Positions 1 through 6,357 of a stretch of 12,203 nt of DNA are shown in pieces (within the stretch, counting starts at the first letter, position 1; every line of letters starts with the position of its first letter). Source of the stretch: an uncultured Lachnospiraceae bacterium (lineage in GTDB: Bacteria; Bacillota; Clostridia; Lachnospirales; Lachnospiraceae); the NCBI GenBank assembly GCA_902803625.1, contig CADCQV010000242.1:1-12203 (forward strand). The letters are read 5' to 3'. The position numbers and the translations under genes are program-made. The notes beneath the pieces were generated by a model. It saw only the letters and a list, made by a program, of their open reading frames with translations, made no database searches and was not told where the DNA came from.

Positions 1-587
1 GGAATACCCTTTTTCTCTGCTTCCTCAAGTCCCCTTCTCCCGGCCTGGGTATTTTCATCCAGGTAGTTATACTGGATCTGGCAGAAATCCCAGTCATAGG
101 CATTAAGGATCTTTAAGAAAGTGTCGGTGTTCCCGTGGAAGGAGAAGCCGATCTCTTTTATGGCTCCGGAGCTCTTTTTTTCATCTATCCATTCCTTTAT
201 GCCAAGGGAAACCAGCTTATTCCAGGCTTCTATATCGGTAAGCATGTGCATAAGATAATAATCGATATAGTCTGTCCGAAGCCTTTTCAGCTGCTCATCA
301 AAATATCTGTCAATGGCATTTCTGCTGCCTATAAGGTATTGCGGGAGTTTGGTGGCGATACGGATTTTTTCCCTGAGATTGTTTCTCTCGAATATCTCCC
401 CTATGGCAGCCTCGCTTCCGGAATATATGTAGGCTGTGTCAAAATAATTGACACCGAGCTCCACGGCACGGAGAAGCTCACGTTCCGCCTTTTCAATATC
501 TATCTTTCCGTTCACGGTGGAAAAACGCATACAGCCGTAGCCCAGCGCCGAAAGATCATTTCCGTATCTGTCTTTTCTGTATTGCAT
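1..587 (-). CDS. Aldo/keto reductase, N-terminal 195 residues (runs off left edge)
   Basis: Likely an NAD(P)H-dependent aldo/keto reductase acting in the cytoplasm; substrate unknown. Translating the minus strand from the ATG at 587 gives an open frame of 195 codons with no stop before the edge. The start MQYRKDRYGNDLSALGYGCM is typical of the family. The catalytic tetrad is visible: Asp50 and Tyr55 (in FDTAYIY), Lys80 (in ATKLP) and His114 (in YYLMH). The start is supported by GGAG 8 bases upstream. The N-terminus resembles the subgroup that carries a C-terminal 4Fe-4S ferredoxin-like domain, but that end is outside the window, so this is a guess. It lies 54 bp after hydA on the same strand, so it is probably co-transcribed; a weak 5-bp inverted repeat (CCGGG/CCCGG, 615-635) sits in the gap. 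It could reduce a carbonyl intermediate or simply be the next gene along. Confidence 0.88.
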   Translation of the reverse strand, partial: MQYRKDRYGNDLSALGYGCMRFSTVNGKIDIEKAERELLRAVELGVNYFDTAYIYSGSEAAIGEIFERNNLREKIRIATKLPQYLIGSRNAIDRYFDEQLKRLRTDYIDYYLMHMLTDIEAWNKLVSLGIKEWIDEKKSSGAIKEIGFSFHGNTDTFLKILNAYDWDFCQIQYNYLDENTQAGRRGLEEAEKKGI

Positions 588-641
588 CAGTTTTACTCCG
601 TCAGCCTGTTTGAGCCGGGTAGTGTTCAGCCCCGGAAAGGG

Positions 642-2033
642 TCAAAGGCAGAGAGAGGAGATTCCTCTCTTCAGATACCTTCCCATTCCCTTTTTTCCGA
701 GGAAGGTATTGTTTTTCACTATGGCCTCACCCCGGAGGAGCACGGTGTCTATTTCTCCCTTTATTTCCATTCCTTCGTAGCAGCTGTAATCGGCATTGCC
801 GTGCAGGGAAGCGCTTCTTATAGTACGCTTTTTGTCCGGATCCATTATCACTATGTCGGCATCGGAGCCGGGACTAATAACTCCCTTTTTCGGATACAGC
901 CCGAAAATACGGGCGGGATTCGAGGAAAGGTACTTAACACACTGGGGAAGGCTTATTCTCTTTTTGCAATAGCCCTCGCTGAAAAGAAGCGGAAGGCGTT
1001 CTTCGACTCCGGGAGCGCCGTTCGGACAGAGGCGGAAGTCATCCTTCCCTCTCTGCTTCTGATCCTCAAAGGTAAAGGGACAGTGGTCTGTCGCAACGGT
1101 GTCAAGGAAATCGTTTTTCAGAGCCTCCCAAAGCGCAAAGCGGTCCGCATCCTTCCTTAAGGGAGGGGACATAATGGCTTTTAGTCCTTCTTTAGGGTCA
1201 TCATAGAGATTGTCATTTAGGACAAGGTACTGGGGGCAGGTCTCCACCCCGAAATGCTTCTGTCCGCGTTTCCTTGCCGCAAGAACCTCCTTTAGCCCGG
1301 CTTCGCTTGAAAGGTGGACGATGTAAAGCGGTGCCTCGTCTGCACACTCCGCCATATAGAGCATTCTGTTTACGGCCTCTGCCTCGGCTCCGGCGGGGCG
1401 GCTCTTCGGGTGAAAGGCGGCGGTCAGGTTATTTTCCACACCACAGCGGTCCCGGAGATAGTTTACGATACCGTCATTTTCACAATGTACGGTTATAAGG
1501 ATATTGCTGCGCTTTGCCTCGTTTAGAACCGCGAAAACATCCTTGTCATGAAGCATCATATCATAGGTAAGATAGAGCTTGAAGCTTGTGATACCCTCTT
1601 TTTCTGCGATCTCTCTCATCTCCGCGAAGGTTCTGTCATCCGCCTTCTCCTGAAGGACGCCGTGGAAGCTGTAGTCGGTCACGGCATTTCCGTCTGCGAG
1701 GGAATGGTACTCCTTAACCTGATGCCAGGGATATACTCCCTTAGGTCCGAAGGCCATATGGTCTATTATCGTGGTGGTGCCGCCGCAGGCTGCCGCCACT
1801 GTGCCGTTATAAAAGTCATCGCAGGCACGGGTAAAGCCCACGTCAAGATCCATATGGGTATGGGCATCTATGGCGCCGGGAAGAAGGAGCTTATCCTTAG
1901 CGTCAAGTATCTTGGCATCGGGAGCCTCTATAGAGGATGAAACAGCGCTGATGATCCCATCCTCTATGAGTACGTCCGATTTTTTACAGTCGGTATCACT
2001 TACTACTGTTCCGTTTTTTATAAGAGTCTTCAT
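642..2033 (-). CDS. hydA: Dihydropyrimidinase/hydantoinase-type cyclic amidohydrolase
   Basis: Cytoplasmic metal-dependent hydrolase of 463 residues, the usual length for dihydropyrimidinases and E. coli HyuA. It opens cyclic ureides (hydantoin or dihydropyrimidine rings) to N-carbamoyl acids. Visible features are the HxH metal motif His58/His60 (DAHTHMD), Lys152 (FKLYLTYD), which in this family is carboxylated to bridge two metals, His183 (VHCEND), His240 (IVHLSS) and Asp316 (TVATDHCP). The composite beta domain is at both ends (MKTLIKNGTV at the start; SDADIVIMD near 390). Its ATG overlaps the ridA stop as ATGA, so the two are probably translationally coupled. In this cluster the likely substrate is a ring from reduced purine breakdown rather than a pyrimidine, but this is inference from neighbours. 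Allantoinase or phenylhydantoinase activity cannot be excluded from sequence. Confidence 0.93.
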   Translation of the reverse strand: MKTLIKNGTVVSDTDCKKSDVLIEDGIISAVSSSIEAPDAKILDAKDKLLLPGAIDAHTHMDLDVGFTRACDDFYNGTVAAACGGTTTIIDHMAFGPKGVYPWHQVKEYHSLADGNAVTDYSFHGVLQEKADDRTFAEMREIAEKEGITSFKLYLTYDMMLHDKDVFAVLNEAKRSNILITVHCENDGIVNYLRDRCGVENNLTAAFHPKSRPAGAEAEAVNRMLYMAECADEAPLYIVHLSSEAGLKEVLAARKRGQKHFGVETCPQYLVLNDNLYDDPKEGLKAIMSPPLRKDADRFALWEALKNDFLDTVATDHCPFTFEDQKQRGKDDFRLCPNGAPGVEERLPLLFSEGYCKKRISLPQCVKYLSSNPARIFGLYPKKGVISPGSDADIVIMDPDKKRTIRSASLHGNADYSCYEGMEIKGEIDTVLLRGEAIVKNNTFLGKKGMGRYLKRGISSLCL

Positions 2034-2410
2034 GACAGCACGGCAACAGCTTCTATTTCAACCTTTGCACCCTTGGGGATCGCGGCTACCTGGAAGGCTG
2101 CCCTTGCGGGGAAGGGCTCCTTGAAAAAAGTCGCATATACCTCGTTCATTGCCGCAAAATCCGAAATATCCGAAAGGAGCACGGTGGTCTTTACCACATC
2201 CTCCATGCCGCCGCCGGCCTCTTTAAGAATGTTCTGTATGTTTGTAAGGCTCTGCTTTGTCTGGGTTTTGATGTCATCCCCCGCAAATTCCCCTGTTTTG
2301 GGATCTACCGGAAGCTGTCCGGATACGTAAACCGTATTTCCTGCCTTGATGGCCTGGGAATAGGGACCTATTGCTGCGGGAGCATTATCTGTGTGTACTG
2401 TCTGATTCAT
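2030..2410 (-). CDS. ridA: RidA family enamine/imine deaminase
   Basis: Small cytoplasmic protein of 126 residues (the RidA/YjgF/UK114 family is about 125-130), normally a homotrimer. It hydrolyses 2-iminopropionate, derived from 2-aminoacrylate, to pyruvate and ammonia. Recognisable features are the N-terminal APAAIGPYSQA with Tyr17, VYVSGQLPVDP, the signature PFPARAAFQVAAIPKGAKVE with the catalytic Arg103, and Glu120. The start has an excellent binding site (AAAGGAGG, six bases before ATG). The first 26 bases lie inside the end of arcC and the stop overlaps the hydA start. This tight packing between arcC and hydA suggests it is a pathway component rather than a housekeeping copy. The nearby dpaL product is a PLP lyase that makes exactly the aminoacrylate class of intermediate RidA removes. 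Family call is very secure; the specific role is inference. Confidence 0.95.
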   Translation of the reverse strand: MNQTVHTDNAPAAIGPYSQAIKAGNTVYVSGQLPVDPKTGEFAGDDIKTQTKQSLTNIQNILKEAGGGMEDVVKTTVLLSDISDFAAMNEVYATFFKEPFPARAAFQVAAIPKGAKVEIEAVAVLS

Positions 2411-3362
2411 TTTTTCCTCCTTTATTCACTATTATGGTGCCGGTTTTTCCGGCTATTCCGTCCCTTGCTTTTTCGAGAAGGGTGATAAGTGCCTTTCTGC
2501 CTTTGCCGGATTCCGCGAATTTAACGGAAGCCTCAACCTTCGGAAGCATTGAACCCGGGGCGAATTCACCGTCAGAGATATACTTCCTTGCTTCATCGGG
2601 GGTAAGAAGTGAGAGCCATTTTTCGTCAGGCTTCCCGAAGTGTATCGCAACCTTTTCAACAGCCGTGAGGATTATCAGGAAGTCTGCATCCAGTGCTTCT
2701 GCGAGGCATTCCGCCGCAAAATCCTTATCGATCACTGCTGCCGCACCCTTTAAATGATGCTCTCCGGTGTGGTATACGGGAATCCCCCCGCCTCCGCAGG
2801 CCACAACTATATGGTCGGACTCCATAAGAGAGCGGATGGTATCGAGCTCCACTATGGCCATTGGCCTCGGAGAAGCAACGACACGCCTGTATCCCCTGCC
2901 GGAATCCTCGATAACCTTATAATCCCTGTCGCGGACAAGGGCTTCCGCCTCTTCCTTTGTCATAAAGGCACCGATGGGCTTCGTGGGGTTTTCAAAGGCG
3001 GGGTCGTTTATATCCACCTCAACCTGTGTCAGCACCGTGGCACAGTCCTTCTTTATCCCTCTGCTAAGAAGCTCCTCTTTGAGAGCGTTCTGCAGATCGT
3101 AGCCTATATAGCCCTGGCTCATAGCGACGCAGACCGAAAGAGGGCAGGGAATGTACTTTTCGGGATCCGATCTCGTAAGGAGGGTCATAGCGTTCTGTAT
3201 CATTCCCACCTGGGGACCGTTTCCGTGAACTATCACAACCTCGTGGCCGTCCTCGATAAGGTCGGCTATAGCGGCCGATGTTTTCTTTACTGCGATCATC
3301 TGCTCCGGCAGATTGTTCCCAAGAGCATTTCCTCCAAGGGCTATTACTATTTTCTTTCCCAT
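2385..3362 (-). CDS. arcC: Carbamate kinase
   Basis: Converts carbamoyl phosphate and ADP to ATP plus carbamate, which decays to ammonia and CO2. Length 325 residues, slightly longer than the usual 310-317; the extra C-terminal residues (GGKNESDSTHR) are encoded over the ribosome binding site and start of ridA. Motifs of the amino acid kinase fold are clear: ALGGNAL at 8-14, HGNGPQVG at 46-53, ACGGGGIPV near 188-196, VIDKD around Lys213 and GSMLPKVEA at 270-278 with Lys275. GAGG nine bases before the ATG supports the start. It follows ygeW by 16 bp, so carbamoyl phosphate made by YgeW would be used directly for substrate-level phosphorylation. It is equivalent in position and role to E. coli yqeA. 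No arginine deiminase gene is present, so an arginine-pathway role is unlikely here. Confidence 0.95.
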   Translation of the reverse strand: MGKKIVIALGGNALGNNLPEQMIAVKKTSAAIADLIEDGHEVVIVHGNGPQVGMIQNAMTLLTRSDPEKYIPCPLSVCVAMSQGYIGYDLQNALKEELLSRGIKKDCATVLTQVEVDINDPAFENPTKPIGAFMTKEEAEALVRDRDYKVIEDSGRGYRRVVASPRPMAIVELDTIRSLMESDHIVVACGGGGIPVYHTGEHHLKGAAAVIDKDFAAECLAEALDADFLIILTAVEKVAIHFGKPDEKWLSLLTPDEARKYISDGEFAPGSMLPKVEASVKFAESGKGRKALITLLEKARDGIAGKTGTIIVNKGGKNESDSTHR

Positions 3363-3378
3363 AAGAGGTTACCTCGTT

Positions 3379-4572
3379 TTACTGAAAGTGCCTTAAGGTC
3401 TTCCGGTCTTCAAGTGTCTTCAGGGTAGCTACGGGATCCTTTACCTTTGCAAGGAAGATCATTGCCGCGATGATATAGGGCTTGAAGCTCGCTTCCTTGT
3501 AAAGAGGAGTGCGGTAGCGGTCAAATACGGATGCCTGAACCTCTCCGTCCTTGCAGGAAACGTCATTGATGTCGGCCGGCAGGCAATGGAGATAGAGAGC
3601 CTTGCCGTTCTTTGTGGTCTTCATAAGCTCCTCGGTGCAGCACCAGTCCTTATGCTCCGCATTCTGTTTAAGAAGCTCCTTCTCCAGAGCGTTGATGCCA
3701 TCCTGATCCCCCTTTGCATAGAGGTCGGTTCTCTTTTCCATTGCGGCGAAGGGAGCCCAGCTCTTGGGGTAAACAATATCGGCATCCTTAAATGCCTCGG
3801 CCATTGAGCTGGTCTTTGTGAAGCTTCCGCCTGTAGCGGCGGCATTCTTCCTTGCCACATCTTCAACATCCTTCATCACATCATAGCCCTCGGGATGTGC
3901 AAGGGTCACGTCCATTCCGAAACGTGTCATAAGGCCGATGACGCCCTGGGGTACGGATAAGGGTTTGCCGTAGCTCGGTGAATAGGCCCAGCTCATTGCA
4001 ACCTTCTTGCCCTTAAGGTTCTCGACACCGCCGAATTCATGGATAATATGGAGCATATCCGCCATACACTGGGTGGGGTGGTCGATATCGCACTGCAGAT
4101 TCACAAGCGTGGGTTTCTGCTCCAGAACCCCGTCCTTATAGCCCTCCGTAACGGCATCTACCACATCATGCATATACTTATTTCCCTTACCGATATACAT
4201 ATCGTCCCGGATACCGATGACATCTGCCATAAAGGAGATCATATTTGCGGTCTCACGGACGGTCTCGCCATGTGCTATCTGGCTCTTTCCCTCATCCAGA
4301 TCCTGTACCTCCAGTCCCAGGAGATTGCAGGCTGACGCAAAGGAAAAACGGGTTCTTGTGGAATTGTCCCTGAAAAGGGAGATCCCGAGTCCCGAGTCAA
4401 ATATCTTCGTGGAGATATTATTCTCTCTCAAATGACGGAGGGCATCAGCTACGGTAAATACGGCAGCTATCTCATCATCCGTCTTTTCCCAGGTGAGGAA
4501 AAAATTATCCTCATACATTTTTTTGAAGTCAAGCTTACTTAATCTGTCGGTAAATTCTTTTACATTGCTCAT
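3379..4572 (-). CDS. ygeW: Knotted carbamoyltransferase YgeW
   Basis: Member of the aspartate/ornithine carbamoyltransferase superfamily, YgeW subgroup, 397 residues as in E. coli. Carbamoyl-phosphate site motifs are STRTR (71-75), HPTQ (165-168) and HCLP (329-332). The stretch SWAYSPSYGKPLSVPQG (194-210) is a hallmark of YgeW and is near the region that forms the C-terminal knot in knotted members. The enzyme probably runs in the phosphorolytic direction, moving a carbamoyl group from a ureido compound (2,3-diureidopropionate or a monoureido relative has been proposed) onto phosphate; substrate is inference. arcC follows after 16 bp. The only Shine-Dalgarno (GGAG) lies 14 bases before the ATG, unusually far, with an AT-rich spacer and no better in-frame start, so translation may be modest. 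A repeat-filled 311-bp gap precedes it, so its expression may be uncoupled from ygeY. Confidence 0.95.
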   Translation of the reverse strand: MSNVKEFTDRLSKLDFKKMYEDNFFLTWEKTDDEIAAVFTVADALRHLRENNISTKIFDSGLGISLFRDNSTRTRFSFASACNLLGLEVQDLDEGKSQIAHGETVRETANMISFMADVIGIRDDMYIGKGNKYMHDVVDAVTEGYKDGVLEQKPTLVNLQCDIDHPTQCMADMLHIIHEFGGVENLKGKKVAMSWAYSPSYGKPLSVPQGVIGLMTRFGMDVTLAHPEGYDVMKDVEDVARKNAAATGGSFTKTSSMAEAFKDADIVYPKSWAPFAAMEKRTDLYAKGDQDGINALEKELLKQNAEHKDWCCTEELMKTTKNGKALYLHCLPADINDVSCKDGEVQASVFDRYRTPLYKEASFKPYIIAAMIFLAKVKDPVATLKTLEDRKTLRHFQ

Positions 4573-4604
4573 AATATATTTCTTTGCTCCTTTCGTTTTT
4601 CTAG

Positions 4605-4632
4605 GTCATCCTGAGCGTCAGCGAAGGATCTT
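4605..4632 (+). repeat. Palindromic repeat copy with altered loop
   Basis: Arms ATCCT (4608-4612) and AGGAT (4625-4629), the same GA/GA mismatches and GC inner pairs, but the loop is GTCA rather than GAA. A broken half-copy (CATCCTGAGCG) lies at 4703-4713. Confidence 0.75.
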
Positions 4633-4642
4633 CTACCCTGCG

Positions 4643-4677
4643 GGGCACTGCCGCGCATAGCGCGTCAATACGTGCCC
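4643..4677. repeat. Nested GC-rich inverted repeat
   Basis: GGGCAC (4643-4648) pairs with GTGCCC (4672-4677), enclosing CGCGC (4652-4656) with GCGCG (4660-4664) around the loop ATA. It sits between repeat copies and may be a second inserted repeat type. Confidence 0.5.
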
Positions 4678-4678
4678 G

Positions 4679-4701
4679 AAAAATGTCCACCGGACATTTT
4701 T
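4679..4701. terminator. Perfect 10-bp hairpin with T-tracts on both strands
   Basis: AAAAATGTCC (4679-4688), loop ACC, GGACATTTTT (4692-4701). Read either way, a TGTCC/GGACA stem is followed by five T, so it resembles a weak bidirectional intrinsic terminator. Its place between ygeY and ygeW would lower ygeW expression if active. It might instead be only part of a repeat. Confidence 0.35.
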
Positions 4702-4723
4702 CCATCCTGAGCGTATTCACAAT

Positions 4724-4750
4724 GTCATCCTGAGCGAAGCGAAGGATCTT
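4724..4750 (+). repeat. Palindromic repeat copy, opposite orientation, with GCGAAGC core
   Basis: Arms ATCCT (4727-4731) and AGGAT (4743-4747), GA/GA mismatches, and the core GCGAAGC at 4734-4740. It is the same design as the array units but with C-G in place of T-A in the arms and a two-pair inner stem. Confidence 0.8.
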
Positions 4751-4761
4751 TATCTCCGGGT

Positions 4762-4879
4762 GAAAGATTCTTCGGGCTTCGCCCTCAGAATGACAGGGTA
4801 GCCGAAAGATTCTTCGGGCTCCGCCCTCAGAATGACAGGGTAGCCGAAAGATTCTTCGGGCTTCGCCCTCAGAATGACA
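4762..4879 (-). repeat. Tandem array of three 42-bp palindromic repeat units
   Basis: Units begin at 4762, 4804 and 4846 with an exact 42-bp period; the third lacks the 8-base spacer. Each holds outer arms ATTCT/AGAAT, a two-base mismatch on each side, inner arms GGGC/GCCC and a 3-base loop. On the minus strand the mismatches are GA opposite GA and the loop is GAA (GGA in the middle unit, the only difference among the units apart from the missing spacer). The array starts at the ygeY stop and would fold in the ygeY transcript. Such short palindromes are known as dispersed repeats in many bacterial genomes. Confidence 0.9.
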
Positions 4880-4898
4880 TCAGTCACTTGATGTCATT
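4873..4898 (-). other. Hairpin enclosing the ygeY stop codon
   Basis: AATGACATCA (4873-4882) and TGATGTCATT (4889-4898) are perfect 10-bp complements with a 6-base loop that contains part of the ygeY TGA stop (4886-4884). One arm is the last codons of ygeY, the other is the edge of the adjoining repeat unit. Confidence 0.6.
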
Positions 4899-6260
4899 AT
4901 CGGTCTTTCCGGCTCTGAACTGGGTCACGTCATCAGTCTTGTTGTCCTCATTATAGAGGTTTACGGCAGCGGTATAAACCGCAGCGCAGCGTACCAGGTC
5001 ATCCTTGTAGGTTATCTCGTTCGGTGCATGTGCCTGACTCTCCGCACCGGGTCCGAAGCCTACACAGGGTATGCCGTATCTCCCCTGTATGGAAACACAG
5101 TTGGTGGAGAAGGTCCACTTGTCGATAAGCGGACGGTTTCTCAATTCCTTTGTGGAATCGGGACCCATCCTGTGGTCGCCGTAGAGACCCTTATGTGCAT
5201 CCACCAGAGCCTGGACATGGGCTGCATTTTCCTTATTTATCCAGGTCGGGAAATAGCACTCCGTCTCATAAACCTCTCCGGTCCAGGAAGGACGGTCATA
5301 CATATACATTGAAACCTTTACGTCATCACCGTACTTTTTCACGCTGGGAAGATTGCGGATCTCCTCAAGACAGGACTCCCAGGTCTCACCGGCCGTCATC
5401 CGGCGGTCAACGGAGATCGCACAGCTGTCCGCAACGGCGCAGCGGCTTGGCGAGGTATAGAAGATCTGTGAAACAGTACAGGTGCCGCGGCCAAGGAACC
5501 TTGCGTCCTCGTAGTGCTCAGGGTTATATTTGGGAGAGAGCATCTTGATAAGTCCCTTGATTTCAGTGCTTTCATCACAACCGTTATTATTCAGGGAACG
5601 GACATCGGCAATTATATCAGCCATCTTGTAAATAGCATTGTCACCTCTTTCGGGAGCCGAACCGTGGCAGGAGATACCTTTTACGTCCACACGTATCTCC
5701 ATACGTCCTCTGTGTCCGCGGTAGATCCCGCCGTCCGTGGGCTCGGTGGAGATAACGAATTCAGGCTTTATGCCGGACTTATTGTAGATATACTGCCAGC
5801 ACATTCCGTCGCAGTCCTCCTCCTGAACGGACCCTACGATCATGATCTTATAGCCCTTAGGGATAAGGTTTAAGTCCTTCATCATCTTTGCAGCATAAAC
5901 CGCGCTTGCAACGCCACCCTCCTGATCCGAGCCGCCTCTTCCGTAGATTATCTCATCGGTTTCATAGCCTTCATAGGGATCCTGCTCCCAGTTATCCCGG
6001 TTTCCGATACCGACTGTGTCAATATGACCGTCAATGGCGATTATCTTGTCTCCGTCTCCGATCCAGCCGATAACGTTTCCGAGACCGTCTATTTCAGCCT
6101 TGTCAAAGCCGAGCTTCTCCATTTCGGCCCTGATGCACTCCGCAACCTCTTTTTCCTCGCAGCTTTCGCTGGGGTGGGAGATCATGGCTCTCAAAAACCG
6201 GCTCATGTCCTCTCTGTAGCTCTCTGCTGTTTTCCTGATTTTTTCAAAATCCAGTGACAT
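4884..6260 (-). CDS. ygeY: YgeY family M20 metallohydrolase
   Basis: Zinc-type M20 peptidase/deacylase, here 458 residues against about 403 in E. coli YgeY. Metal ligands are visible: His79 and Asp81 (DGHIDT), Asp112 (GRGGSDQEGG), Glu147/Glu148 (VQEEDCDG), Glu173 (STEPTD) and a His in AHAPNE near the C-terminus. ISCHGSAPERGDNA (about 196-209) is the dimer-domain motif. Recalled E. coli sequence lacks about 25 residues around 225-255, about 12 near 375 and about 20 at the C-terminus. AAAGGAG five bases before ATG fixes the start. In databases it is labelled a selenium-metabolism-linked hydrolase because of co-occurrence with selenium-dependent molybdenum hydroxylases; no selenium gene is in this window. 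It probably removes an acyl or carbamoyl group from an amino-acid-like purine breakdown product; exact substrate is not readable from sequence. The stop codon sits in the loop of a 10-bp hairpin. Confidence 0.93.
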   Translation of the reverse strand: MSLDFEKIRKTAESYREDMSRFLRAMISHPSESCEEKEVAECIRAEMEKLGFDKAEIDGLGNVIGWIGDGDKIIAIDGHIDTVGIGNRDNWEQDPYEGYETDEIIYGRGGSDQEGGVASAVYAAKMMKDLNLIPKGYKIMIVGSVQEEDCDGMCWQYIYNKSGIKPEFVISTEPTDGGIYRGHRGRMEIRVDVKGISCHGSAPERGDNAIYKMADIIADVRSLNNNGCDESTEIKGLIKMLSPKYNPEHYEDARFLGRGTCTVSQIFYTSPSRCAVADSCAISVDRRMTAGETWESCLEEIRNLPSVKKYGDDVKVSMYMYDRPSWTGEVYETECYFPTWINKENAAHVQALVDAHKGLYGDHRMGPDSTKELRNRPLIDKWTFSTNCVSIQGRYGIPCVGFGPGAESQAHAPNEITYKDDLVRCAAVYTAAVNLYNEDNKTDDVTQFRAGKTDNDIK

Positions 6261-6332
6261 ACCTGCTCCTTTCTGTCTGTTTCGGGAAAATGCCCTGTTC
6301 CCTGTGTTTCACATATCGTATCAATATCCTGT

Positions 6333-6350
6333 ACGGGCTTTGCAGCCCGT
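6333..6350 (-). other. Intercistronic hairpin after dpaL
   Basis: Eight bases after the dpaL stop the transcript reads ACGGGCT, GCAA, AGCCCGT: a perfect 7-bp GC-rich stem closed by a GNRA tetraloop. No U-run follows, so it is probably an mRNA stability or processing element in the 97-bp dpaL-ygeY gap rather than a terminator. The rest of that gap shows no clear promoter. Confidence 0.5.
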
Positions 6351-6357
6351 TATCTTA

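Noticed and set aside
135..1160. Long plus-strand open frame of 341 codons
   Set aside because: It lies antisense to the aldo/keto reductase and hydA, both with clear family motifs, and its translation has no recognisable domain or ribosome site. It is a shadow of their codon use.
3362..3378. Palindrome GAGGTAACCTC over the arcC ribosome site as a translation switch
   Set aside because: The centre allows only a three-pair stem once a loop is formed, too weak to matter; it is probably chance around the GAGG site.
4605..4879. CRISPR array
   Set aside because: The regular 42-bp units have near-identical 8-base spacers rather than unique spacers of 30 or more bases, and copies occur in both orientations, so it is a palindromic dispersed repeat.
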